Source of the DNA: an uncultured Marinomonas sp.
GTDB lineage: Bacteria; Pseudomonadota; Gammaproteobacteria; Pseudomonadales; Marinomonadaceae
Assembly (NCBI GenBank): GCA_947493575.1
Contig: CANLRQ010000017.1
Span: 1-64,000, forward strand
DNA: 64,000 nucleotides
Direction of reading: 5' to 3'
Shown here: piece by piece, positions 18,625 to 26,913 of the stretch
Numbering within the stretch: position 1 is the stretch's first letter
How the letters are laid out: each line of letters begins with the position of its first letter
The notes under the pieces: model-generated
Seen by the model: the letters and a program-made list of their open reading frames with translations, nothing else
Databases searched by the model: none
Told to the model about the DNA's origin: nothing
Position numbers and translations under genes: made by a program

Positions 18625-19511
18625 TATACCGTGTTCGCCATATCACAGAATATAAATACGTTAGCCCTGTTTCACTGTGTTACAACGTGGCGCATTTGAT
18701 GCCACGTGATACACAAATGCAAACTTGTCTAACTAGCTCAATCAAAGTAAAACCAGAGCCAATTAGCCAACAGGAAAGAATCGACTATTTTGGTAATAAG
18801 TCGTTTTATTTTTCTGTGCAAGATGCCCATAAGAAATTGGTTATTGATGTTGTTAGTGAGTTAAATATATCAACCAACATAGTATTGCCTGATTTGACTC
18901 AAGGGCTGACTTGCAGAGAATATCTTGATTTGATTTGTGTTTCTAATGATCCGGACTTTCTTGAAGCAAGAGAGTTCTTATTGGATTCACCAATGATACG
19001 TTCTTCTCAAGAGTTGGCAGACTATGCAAAAGATGTATTCCAAGATGACGTGCCTTTGTTAATGGCTTTAAGACAATTTACCTCTAAAATTTTTACTGAG
19101 TTTAAATTTGATCCTAATGTAACGACGGTAGCAACACCATTGGATCAAGTTTTAAAGTTAAAGGGAGGTGTGTGTCAGGATTTTGCTCATCTTGCTATTG
19201 GGTGTTTGAGATCCTTAGGGTTCCCAACACGCTATATGAGTGGTTATCTTGAAACCTTACCACCACCAGGGGAAGAAAAGCTTATTGGGGCGGACGCTTC
19301 CCATGCTTGGTTCTCTGTATTTGTGCCTAATATTGGTTGGGTAGAATTTGATCCGACCAATGATGTTATGCCAACGACTCAACATCTTGTCACCGCTTGG
19401 GGGAGGGACTATTCAGACGTTACTCCTTTACAAGGTGTCATTTTTGATGGCGGAGAAGGGCAAACTTTGTCAGTATCAGTTGACGTTCAAAGATTGGGAC
19501 GTACAAGGTAA
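18621..19511 (+). CDS. Transglutaminase-like protein
   Basis: A 296-residue protein with the bacterial transglutaminase N-domain and a papain-like core. Catalytic residues are visible: Cys185 in GGVCQDFAHL, His228 in ASHAWFSVF, and Asp in FDPTND. Such proteins act as proteases or transamidases. The ATG overlaps the stop of the ATP-grasp/alpha-E fusion (ATGA), so both are made together. Unlike the protein at 12634 it has no DUF2126 extension. No signal peptide is seen, so action in the cytoplasm is likely. Confidence 0.86.
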   Translation: MIYRVRHITEYKYVSPVSLCYNVAHLMPRDTQMQTCLTSSIKVKPEPISQQERIDYFGNKSFYFSVQDAHKKLVIDVVSELNISTNIVLPDLTQGLTCREYLDLICVSNDPDFLEAREFLLDSPMIRSSQELADYAKDVFQDDVPLLMALRQFTSKIFTEFKFDPNVTTVATPLDQVLKLKGGVCQDFAHLAIGCLRSLGFPTRYMSGYLETLPPPGEEKLIGADASHAWFSVFVPNIGWVEFDPTNDVMPTTQHLVTAWGRDYSDVTPLQGVIFDGGEGQTLSVSVDVQRLGRTR

Positions 19512-19555
19512 GTAGCTTCCTTCCAGCATTTGTATTTATGTGGGACGGTTTCTAG

Positions 19556-19617
19556 GGAAGGTGCAAATAAGTCCTTTGCCTCAGCATGTGGATAAAAGCC
19601 TACTATTCGCATCTTCC
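19556..19617 (+). repeat. R2 element (IS5-type MITE), copy c, 62 bp
   Basis: GGAAGGTGCAAATAAGTCC ... ATTCGCATCTTCC, flanked on both sides by a perfect CTAG (19552-19555 and 19618-19621), the target duplication expected for IS5. Best-preserved short R2 copy in the window. Confidence 0.85.
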
Positions 19618-19702
19618 CTAGTATTTAGCAGTCATTGAAATGCTAAATACTAGAAACTGATTTCATATTATCTATTCTTAAATAGCGGCTTTTGTAGTTT
19701 GT

Positions 19703-20842
19703 ATGTCCTTACCCAGTCAAAAATATAAGCAACTGTTAACTCAAGAAATAATCACTTTTGATGCTGGGCAACAAGTAGCTCTGCATTCATTGGATCAACT
19801 ATTAGCCGAATTAGTTCCTGAATCAGAAAGCTCTAATAAGTATCAATCTTCTGTCTCTCAATCGCAGGGGGTGTATTTATGGGGGGCTGTTGGTAGAGGG
19901 AAAACATTATTAATGAATTTGTTTTTCCAGTCCTTGCCTGCTGGCGTTGGAACTCGTTTGCATTTCCATCATTTCATGTCCAACCTTCATAAAGACTTGA
20001 ATAGGATGACAGGTGTTGCTGATCCTTTGAAAAAGATCGCCAAGGAGATGGCAAGACATCAGAAAGTGATTTGTTTTGATGAGTTTTTTGTCTCTGATAT
20101 TGCTGATGCAATGTTATTGGGCGGGTTAATTGAAGCACTTTTTAAAGAGGGTGTTTTTTTGGTCGCCACTTCTAATATTTCCATCGATGACTTATTTCAA
20201 AATCAACTCCAAAAAGAACGCTTTAAACCGACAATTGCATTGCTTAATCACCATTTGCAGAGTTTTGAATTAAATGGTGCTGTAGATTATCGTTATAGAC
20301 TTCCTATTGATCAAGCGATCTATTTCATCAACAGAGAAGCGTTATATGAAGAAGTGATTTTATCACTGTTTGAAAGTTCTGATAGTGGCGAGCGCGAAGT
20401 CCAATTGAATGGTCGTGCTGTGAAAACACAGTCTGTATCAGAGCACAGCGTCTGGTTTGATTTCGCTAGTTTATGTGAAAGCCCTCGTTCTTCAGAAGAT
20501 TATATGGCTTTGGCTGAAGGTTTCGTACATATCATAGTGTCGGATATTCCCGAATTAAGTAGTGAACCTTTTGAGCATATTAAAGCCCGTGGTGTAGAGG
20601 ATGGTGCTGTTGGATCAGGGGAGACGGGCAAAAGGAGAGTTTGTTTGGGCGTTAATGATGATGCAGTAAGGCGTTTCATTAGTCTAGTAGATGAATGTTA
20701 TGACCAAAGAGTATCAATGTATTTTCATTCTGAAGTTCCCTTAGAGGAACTGTATTGTAATGGTTCATTAGGGTTTGAATTTAGACGTACTCTGAGTCGT
20801 ATTATGGAAATGCAAACGTCATCTTATTTATCAATGATTTGA
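19703..20842 (+). CDS. zapE: AFG1/ZapE-family AAA ATPase
   Basis: A 379-residue P-loop ATPase of the AFG1/LACE1/ZapE family; E. coli ZapE acts on the Z-ring during division under stress, while mitochondrial relatives handle inner-membrane proteins. Walker A is GAVGRGKT, Walker B is ICFDEFFVSD, and the family blocks RLHFHHFM and ATSNISIDDLF are present. The C-terminus ends in the usual arginine region (FEFRRTLSRIMEMQT). It stands alone after the 62-bp R2 copy, and the ATG has only a weak ribosome site. Family is clear; whether this is the ZapE orthologue or a paralogue cannot be decided from one locus. Confidence 0.82.
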   Translation: MSLPSQKYKQLLTQEIITFDAGQQVALHSLDQLLAELVPESESSNKYQSSVSQSQGVYLWGAVGRGKTLLMNLFFQSLPAGVGTRLHFHHFMSNLHKDLNRMTGVADPLKKIAKEMARHQKVICFDEFFVSDIADAMLLGGLIEALFKEGVFLVATSNISIDDLFQNQLQKERFKPTIALLNHHLQSFELNGAVDYRYRLPIDQAIYFINREALYEEVILSLFESSDSGEREVQLNGRAVKTQSVSEHSVWFDFASLCESPRSSEDYMALAEGFVHIIVSDIPELSSEPFEHIKARGVEDGAVGSGETGKRRVCLGVNDDAVRRFISLVDECYDQRVSMYFHSEVPLEELYCNGSLGFEFRRTLSRIMEMQTSSYLSMI

Positions 20843-20863
20843 ATTTTATCCTTTTGCCCTAAG

Positions 20864-20964
20864 TTTCAAGTACTAAGTCTCAAGTGCTAAGTTTTCAGGT
20901 GCTAGACACTCAATAAAATGCGGTAGCTTTAAAAGATAGAGCTAAAAGATAGCTTTAAAAGATG
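20864..20964. repeat. Short degenerate tandem repeats
   Basis: Three consecutive units of about 14 bp (TTTCAAGTACTAAG, TCTCAAGTGCTAAG, TTTTCAGGTGCTAG) at 20864-20906. A second trio built on TAAAAGAT(A/G)G lies at about 20929-20964. They sit between zapE and the terminator of the phytase-like gene. Confidence 0.5.
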
Positions 20965-20968
20965 GATA

Positions 20969-21002
20969 TAAAAAAAGCCCCCAGTAGAAAATTACTGAGG
21001 GC
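20969..21002 (-). terminator. Terminator of the phytase-like gene
   Basis: Read on the minus strand, GCCCTCAGTA-ATTTTC-TACTGGGGGC forms a 10-bp stem with one mismatch followed by TTTTTTT. It lies about 90 bp past the stop of the gene ending at 21094. Confidence 0.85.
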
Positions 21003-21027
21003 TATTAAGGGTTTATCTTTTTAAATT

Positions 21028-21046
21028 GAGACCTTGCAAAGGTCTC
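21028..21046. repeat. R1 MITE collapsed to its two terminal repeats
   Basis: GAGACCTTGCAAAGGTCTC is a 19-bp palindrome made of the two R1 ends with no interior. It is flanked by a perfect AAATT duplication (21023-21027 and 21047-21051), showing that a transposed R1 once sat here. Confidence 0.75.
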
Positions 21047-21093
21047 AAATTGACAATGTTAATTCTAAGCAAAAAACTAATAGTGCATAAGAA

Positions 21094-23268
21094 CTAGTAG
21101 TTTCCAGCTTTAAAGAACATGGTTTCACCTGAGCTGTCATCAACCCCATCGTTGTCTGTCATAGCATAGGCTTGACCTGTTGAGTCAATCGCAAAGCCTT
21201 CAAGTTTATCAGTAACAAAACCATTCAATGATGCAAGATCAGGAATAAAGTCACGTACCATTTCTTTTTTAACTACAGGCAATGTGCTGCCCAGCTTCCC
21301 TGGAACCATATCGGTTTTTGCTATTCTATAAAGGCGTTTCACTTTTGCAGCTTCGCCAATTTGATTGTCACGTTCAATGACGTAAACCCAATCACCAAAA
21401 GCCGTAATTTCTGATAAGCCAACCCAACCTGTAGCTGCTGATTCCGTTGGATAAGTAACCGCGCCCCACTCTTTAGTTTTTGTATTATACGAAACTAATT
21501 TTACTGTGTTTTTAGCGTCATCTTTCCACTGGCGTTGAATGGCAATCCATAAGGTATCGCCAATACGGGTAATGCCTTCTGAGCCAAAACGTTTTTCAAC
21601 GGATAATAATTCATTTGGAAATGGAATCTCTTTTGTGATCTCCCCTTTAGCATTTACGTTGTACAGAGCGTGTGGGACTAAGCGATCCGTACGGCCTTCA
21701 GAAGCAATCCAAAATCCACCCTTACCATCCAAGGTAATGCCTTCTTGGTCAAGTTTCTGTGCCGGAGCGCCATCACGTGTAACAGGCGTCGCTGAGGTTA
21801 TTTTGGCTGGTGTTTGATTCGCATCAATAGTAAAAATCTGAGGCTGACTTCTATAGAAGCTATCATTTACCGCATAGAAAATACCGTCTTTTGTATCATC
21901 CGCAACCAAACCTGATAAAGCACCCCAACCAATTGGTCGTTCGTCTTTCATTACTGATTGAATTTGAGGGTAAAGTGAGGGTTGATCTGCTAATTGATAT
22001 AGCATCACGTGAGCTCTAACACCACCGTCTTCAATTAAGTCGGTTTCGTTTGCGCTTACAATAAGATTTCTATTTGGGATTGCAATAGCTGATTCAGGAG
22101 ATAAGCCAGAAGGCAATAACTGAATGAACTCTGGCTTATCACCTGTATCCTTATACACTCCAATAATGGAAGATCGCTCTGCAAGAACAAAAATGTAAGT
22201 GTCGTCACCAAAGGTTGCAACTTCTAAACCTTCCGGCTCGACACCTTTGTTGCCTGATCTTTTTTCAGGGTAATGACCCGCCATAGCGACGCGATATTCA
22301 AAATCTAATCCAGATTCGTACAGTACACGGCCATCTTTATGGAAAATTGTAAAGCTACGTGAACCACCTTCAAAATCACCTTCGTTAGCCGTAACAAAGC
22401 GATCATTGTCAATCCATTTTACGGAATCTGGCTCGCGCTTTTTGTTAAGTTGAACGCCATCAAATGTTAACGCTCTTTCTTCATCTAGGTCCACGTTATA
22501 CAAATCAACGCTACCTGCAGAAAAGTTATTTAAAAGTTTGCCTGTATTACCATCCACAATGGCAATGTGATTATTTTCTTGCAGAGTAATAACGATTTCG
22601 TTTTTATCATTGATAGCAACAAATTCAGGCTCTGGATCAGTTGGCGCGACATCGGCTAAGTTGGTCAGGTTGACAATTTTTTGATTATTACAATCAAGAA
22701 CGCCATTATTAATCGATGTTATGATTAAGCTTCCAGCCGGATATTGAGGCATAGCTCCATCATTTAAATCTTCATCTCTCTCGTTTTCTATAGCTGTTGC
22801 CACAAATGACATATCGGGAGAAACGGCAACTGAGTCAGGTTGACCACCAAGATCACAACGGGTGGTTATTGTTTTGTCTTTTAAACTAACAGCGGCTAGA
22901 AAGCCGGATGGCGCTGTATAACTTTTTGATGTATTAACGCCCGCTATAGCATGGTTTTTTGTAACGCTAACAGATGTCGGCTCTCCACCTAAAGCCACAA
23001 AGCCTGCTGCCTTTGGGTTATTAGCATCTTTAATATTAATAAAGCCAAGACCTTCAAGAGGGCTATCAGTGTATATAACTGTTTGCCCATCTTTTGATGC
23101 GGTAATAATTTCAGCCGAGGTTTCTTGATCACTTTTTGCATTTGTTGGCAGGTTTTGTACTGTTGACCAAGAAGATATGCGTTGAAAATGATCTGCTTGA
23201 GCAAAAGTAGATAAACTCATCGCACCGATTAAAATAGCAAGTTTTTTCTTCGAAAATATATATTTCAT
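21094..23268 (-). CDS. Secreted beta-propeller protein with phytase-like esterase domain
   Basis: A 724-residue exported protein. A signal peptide (KKKLAILIGAMSLSTFAQA) ends near residue 25. Residues about 30-420 look like a YncE-type propeller of repeated blades (GGEPTSVSVTKNHAIAGV, GGQPDSVAVSPDMSFVATA, GVEPEGLEVATFGDDTYIFV). The C-terminal part, from about 430, matches the esterase-like phytase family (LDQEGITLDGKGGFWIASEG, RFGSEGITRIGDTLWIAIQ, KLEGFAIDSTGQAYAMTDN). I use the ATG at 23268, 8-9 bases after AAGG; a TTG at 23277 would add three residues. A role in organic phosphate use would fit phoX nearby but is inference. Confidence 0.78.
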   Translation of the reverse strand: MKYIFSKKKLAILIGAMSLSTFAQADHFQRISSWSTVQNLPTNAKSDQETSAEIITASKDGQTVIYTDSPLEGLGFINIKDANNPKAAGFVALGGEPTSVSVTKNHAIAGVNTSKSYTAPSGFLAAVSLKDKTITTRCDLGGQPDSVAVSPDMSFVATAIENERDEDLNDGAMPQYPAGSLIITSINNGVLDCNNQKIVNLTNLADVAPTDPEPEFVAINDKNEIVITLQENNHIAIVDGNTGKLLNNFSAGSVDLYNVDLDEERALTFDGVQLNKKREPDSVKWIDNDRFVTANEGDFEGGSRSFTIFHKDGRVLYESGLDFEYRVAMAGHYPEKRSGNKGVEPEGLEVATFGDDTYIFVLAERSSIIGVYKDTGDKPEFIQLLPSGLSPESAIAIPNRNLIVSANETDLIEDGGVRAHVMLYQLADQPSLYPQIQSVMKDERPIGWGALSGLVADDTKDGIFYAVNDSFYRSQPQIFTIDANQTPAKITSATPVTRDGAPAQKLDQEGITLDGKGGFWIASEGRTDRLVPHALYNVNAKGEITKEIPFPNELLSVEKRFGSEGITRIGDTLWIAIQRQWKDDAKNTVKLVSYNTKTKEWGAVTYPTESAATGWVGLSEITAFGDWVYVIERDNQIGEAAKVKRLYRIAKTDMVPGKLGSTLPVVKKEMVRDFIPDLASLNGFVTDKLEGFAIDSTGQAYAMTDNDGVDDSSGETMFFKAGNY

Positions 23269-23364
23269 TACCTTCAAGCCTTATTGTATTTAAAGAATTG
23301 AGAGTAAAGATAAGTTAAAAATATGACATTTTGATGAACGGTTTGCTAACGATAGAATTTGATA

Positions 23365-23496
23365 GAGACCTTTGTACGACTCTTACGCTTGCTAATACTT
23401 TGTTAAAAACAGACTCAAAATTCGCATTTCTAATGCATAAACTCTGCTTTTTCGTCTGTTTTTTCCTTGTCGCTCATAACAGTGTCTAAAGGTCTC
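23365..23496 (+). repeat. R1 MITE, copy 3
   Basis: A 132-bp copy, GAGACC...GGTCTC, with a perfect 5-bp target duplication TGATA (23360-23364 and 23497-23501). One of the clearest proofs that R1 is mobile. Confidence 0.9.
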
Positions 23497-23514
23497 TGAT
23501 AAAAATAATCAATT

Positions 23515-23554
23515 AATAAGACACAGGTGGTTGTCGGGAGGACTGTGTCTTATT
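23515..23554 (-). terminator. Hairpin after the AdoMet decarboxylase gene
   Basis: AATAAGACACAG and CTGTGTCTTATT form a perfect 12-bp stem around a 16-nt loop, 17 bp beyond the stop of the minus-strand gene. On that strand it is followed by TTATTAATTGATTATTTTT rather than a solid T run. Confidence 0.65.
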
Positions 23555-23571
23555 CTTAGATAGCTACATAG

Positions 23572-24501
23572 CTATTTGAGTTTATAGGCGCGTACTGGAG
23601 AAGTTTGTTGTTGCAGGTATTCAGAGAAGCGCATTATATAACCGCATGAAAGAGGTTCTTCAACTTGATTCATTAGAAGATGTTCTTGAGTTGTAACAGA
23701 AGGAATACCATTAAAGCTAATAATATCAAAATTTCCTGGTTGAAGCGTCGCAATGAGTTTATCTAAAATGCCGGTATGCTGATTCGCTAAGTCAAGATTG
23801 GTCTCGAAGCTAACATAGGAGCTGTCCTCTTGTGGTGTGATATGCATAGTCGCATAAAAACCCTCTTTAATTGCATTCATAGAATAACCAAACGGCTCAA
23901 AAACAAAGTCATTAATTTCGAAACCTGGAAGAATTTCTTCAAAATTCATTAGTTGTCGAATGGTGGCTGAGTTCTGATTCTCACTACGTAAATAATGCGC
24001 AACAGGTCCTTGAATATGATACATCAAGAGTTCATAAGTGTAGTCGTTATCTTCTGGTGTATAAGGTTTATCTAGATGATAAATATAGTTATGGTGAGTG
24101 TCTAAATTCCCTAGTTGGTATGCCACACCAGACATTCTTTGTTGTAACGAATCTATGTCTTGGGAGAAAGATGATTTTTGCAGATGTGATTGATATTCAT
24201 TCTTGCGCTGGAAAATAACAGATAAAATTTGTTCTTTCTCAAATTTATCCATAAAGGTTTTTACAGATTCTACTAGCGTTGTGGTTCCACAAGTTAACAT
24301 GACAAAGTGGTGTTCCCAAACAAACAGGCTGGATTCGGACAACAAATAGGCGTCACATTTTTCATTGGAAATGCTTGAAAGTATAGTCGCATTACATTTA
24401 GCGACCATGTCTTCCCAAAATGCTTTACCTAGAGAGCGAAGAGAGGGTGCGCTCTCTGCAACAACGACTTCTACTTTTTTTTCCGAACCCTCAAAGAACA
24501 T
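23572..24501 (-). CDS. S-adenosylmethionine decarboxylase, eukaryotic type
   Basis: A 309-residue pyruvoyl enzyme making decarboxylated AdoMet for spermidine synthesis. It matches the eukaryotic (human AMD1-like) class, not the short bacterial SpeD class. It starts FFEGSEKKVE (Glu4, Glu7), self-cleaves at SESSLFV (predicted pyruvoyl Ser57), and has Cys71 in CGTT, FGYSMN, MHITP and SYVSFETNL. All correspond to human active-site residues. The acidic residues that bind activating putrescine in the human enzyme also seem kept (D-x-x-x-E in DYTYE, and Glu in FETNL). The ATG at 24501 has GGAGGGT ten bases upstream. No spermidine synthase gene is adjacent. Confidence 0.88.
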   Translation of the reverse strand: MFFEGSEKKVEVVVAESAPSLRSLGKAFWEDMVAKCNATILSSISNEKCDAYLLSESSLFVWEHHFVMLTCGTTTLVESVKTFMDKFEKEQILSVIFQRKNEYQSHLQKSSFSQDIDSLQQRMSGVAYQLGNLDTHHNYIYHLDKPYTPEDNDYTYELLMYHIQGPVAHYLRSENQNSATIRQLMNFEEILPGFEINDFVFEPFGYSMNAIKEGFYATMHITPQEDSSYVSFETNLDLANQHTGILDKLIATLQPGNFDIISFNGIPSVTTQEHLLMNQVEEPLSCGYIMRFSEYLQQQTSPVRAYKLK

Positions 24502-24643
24502 CAAATCTTTACCCTCCGATTAACTATGTGCCTGAATGTATAAGCTATAAAGTCGATATTGTAGCGGTAAAAGTGTAAATCTAAAAAGAAAAAATAGTAA
24601 ATGTTAAAGATGAATAAGCACTTGCTATAAATAGAGGTTCTTT

Positions 24644-24948
24644 ATCTCCTTCTTACAACCCTATATTGGTGTAATTCTTTCAATGGGGTTGTTTGGAGCG
24701 TGTTCTGGCTTTTTTTTCCTGGTGTAGTGACGTCTCAGACGTTAATGGCGAAAGACGAAGAGCAAAGCCGACTAGCCAGTGTGAATGCATCTATGCAAGG
24801 AATTGGTGGAGCATCCGGGCCTATTTTAATGGCAGCGTTATATCAAATTAACTCTGTCGTGCCCTTCGTCTTTCTAGCTATGTGTTATTTCGTTCTAATT
24901 CTCTCCTTTCTATACATTAAATCAAAAGCGCAAGCAGAAGGGGTTTAA
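24644..24948 (+). pseudogene. MFS transporter remnant (5' truncated, frameshifted)
   Basis: The last part of a major-facilitator transporter. From about 24644 one frame reads FISFLQPYIGVILSMG and GLFGACSGFFF; it then hits a stop at 24730, while the continuation (PGVVTSQTLMAKDEEQ, GIGGASGPILMAALYQ) is in another frame through 24948. The shift falls at the run of eight T at 24711-24718, where six or nine would restore the frame. No upstream half of the transporter is present. A GTG/ATG-type reopening at about 24700 would give only 82 residues. Confidence 0.7.
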
Positions 24949-25125
24949 CTTCGTCATTAAGAAATGCAATTTTCTGCAAAAAGTCGTTGTCAAAACCTGA
25001 TTTTGTGTGTGAAACTAATGTTTTTTTCCGATTGGAAACTTTTTCCTTTTTGAGAAACCTTAAGTTGTCAGATACACACAACCTCGACAGTTGTAGACAA
25101 ATTTAAGTGTATTTATTTATTACAC

Positions 25126-25265
25126 GAGACCTTTGCACCATTACTACGTTTGCTAATACTTTGTTAAAAAAAGATTAAAAATGCGCATTTATAACTCATA
25201 AACTCTGCTTTTTTTTCTGCTTTTGCCTTGTCTTATCATCGGTCATAACTTAATGCAAAGGTTTC
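25126..25265 (+). repeat. R1 MITE, copy 4, directly upstream of sdaA
   Basis: A 140-bp full-length copy, GAGACC...GGTTTC, ending 23 bp before the sdaA start. No target duplication is recognisable. The preceding 24949-25125 contains no feature I recognise apart from two TTGT..ACAA-like patches. Confidence 0.8.
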
Positions 25266-25288
25266 AATACGATTAAAGAGAAAGTGCT

Positions 25289-26671
25289 ATGGCTATTAGT
25301 TTGTTTGATTTGTTCAAAGTTGGTATTGGTCCATCCAGTTCTCATACTGTAGGGCCAATGATTGCGGCGAATCAATTTGTTCAATCTTTATTTGATCTAT
25401 CAATTCTGGATAGTACATCTCGTCTTGAATGCGAACTATATGGTTCTCTTGGTGCAACAGGTAAAGGCCATGGGACTGGCAAAGCCGTTTTAATGGGGTT
25501 AGAAGGTGAGTGGCCCGATAAAATTGATCCGACTTTAATTGAGTCAAGAATAGTAAATATTAATGCTGAGAAAGAACTGTGTTTACTAGCTGAAAAAACA
25601 ATTTCTTTTGACCCTGAAAGAGATTTAATTTTCCATAAAGTGACACGGCTAGACTTCCATGCGAATGGTATGACATTACGCGCTTTTGATAATGAAAGTA
25701 ATTGTTTATTGAGTAAGACTTACTACTCTGTAGGTGGTGGTTTTATTGTTCAAGAAAACGATTTAGGTGAGGTTGAGCTTGTTGAAGATCAAACCGTATT
25801 ACCTTATGAGTTTGATAGTGCGGCACAACTTTTAACTCTATGTGAAACTCACTCAATGAGTATTGCTGAGCTGATGCTGGAAAACGAGAAGGTGTGGCGT
25901 ACTGAAAGTGAGATTAAAGAGGGCATTCTTGATATTTGGAAAGTGATGCAAGAATGCGTGAAACAAGGAATAAGCCAAGAAGGCACCCTTCCTGGTGGTT
26001 TAAAAGTAAAGCGAAGAGCTGCAAGTTTATTTTCTGATTTAAGTAATAAAAATAGAATGGACATGATTACGCCATCACTGGGTGCAATGGATTGGGTTAA
26101 CTTATATGCACTGGCTGTTAATGAAGAGAATGCAGGGGGAGGGCGAGTTGTGACGGCTCCTACAAATGGCGCTGCTGGAATTATTCCCGCTGTGCTGCAC
26201 TACTATTGGGAATTCTGTCCTAGGTCAAGTGAGCAAGGAATTATTGATTTTATGTTAACGGCATCAGCGATCGGAATGCTATTTAAAAAGAATGCCTCAA
26301 TTTCTGGTGCGGAAGTTGGTTGCCAAGGAGAGGTCGGATCTGCTTGTGCAATGGCTGCAGCAGGCTTGGCGGCTGCAACAGGAGGTACACCAGAACAAGT
26401 CGAGAATGCGGCAGAGATAGGTATGGAGCACAATTTAGGATTAACTTGCGATCCTATCGGAGGCTTAGTCCAAGTTCCATGTATTGAAAGGAATGCGATG
26501 GCGTCTATAAAAGCTATTAATTCAGCGTCTATGGCACTGAGAGGTAACGGCTCTCATTTTGTTTCTCTTGATAAAGTGATTAAAACGATGAGAGACACTG
26601 GTCGTGATATGAATGATAAATATAAGGAAACCTCTAGAGGTGGGTTAGCCGTTAATGTTATTGAATGCTAG
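25289..26671 (+). CDS. sdaA: L-serine dehydratase (iron-sulfur, single chain)
   Basis: Deaminates L-serine to pyruvate with a [4Fe-4S] cluster. The 460-residue chain carries the N-terminal substrate motif GPSSSHTVGPM (residues 14-24) and the catalytic domain in one polypeptide. C-terminal cysteines in GCQGEVGSACAM, LTCDPIGG and VPCIERN are the cluster-ligand region. An ASISGAEVGC block and GGTPEQVENAAEIGMEHNLG complete the match. The 5' region is formed by an R1 element. It is well separated from dsdA (31161), the D-serine counterpart. The E. coli paralogue sdaB is equally similar; the symbol denotes the family. Confidence 0.93.
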   Translation: MAISLFDLFKVGIGPSSSHTVGPMIAANQFVQSLFDLSILDSTSRLECELYGSLGATGKGHGTGKAVLMGLEGEWPDKIDPTLIESRIVNINAEKELCLLAEKTISFDPERDLIFHKVTRLDFHANGMTLRAFDNESNCLLSKTYYSVGGGFIVQENDLGEVELVEDQTVLPYEFDSAAQLLTLCETHSMSIAELMLENEKVWRTESEIKEGILDIWKVMQECVKQGISQEGTLPGGLKVKRRAASLFSDLSNKNRMDMITPSLGAMDWVNLYALAVNEENAGGGRVVTAPTNGAAGIIPAVLHYYWEFCPRSSEQGIIDFMLTASAIGMLFKKNASISGAEVGCQGEVGSACAMAAAGLAAATGGTPEQVENAAEIGMEHNLGLTCDPIGGLVQVPCIERNAMASIKAINSASMALRGNGSHFVSLDKVIKTMRDTGRDMNDKYKETSRGGLAVNVIEC

Positions 26672-26913
26672 ATCCAATCGTATATAGGTTAAAGCGAGAA
26701 AGCCGTTTAGTTGAGAGTTTATAAAAGTTACCTTGATCAAGGGTTTTTATCTTGTTCGGCTCATAGTAGAATGGCGCCGTTTTTTACAGTTTTATGAATA
26801 AATTGTGACGAATTTATGAAATTCAGACGATGGTGTGGATGTGCTGTCTTTGATATTGTCAATGTTTTCAATATTCCCTGAATACACTTAAACCTAAACA
26901 CAGTAGAGTTCGT

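Noticed and set aside
24700..24948. Short intact gene encoding an 82-residue membrane protein
   Set aside because: The sequence matches the end of an MFS transporter whose upstream part is in a different frame, so it is scored as a pseudogene.
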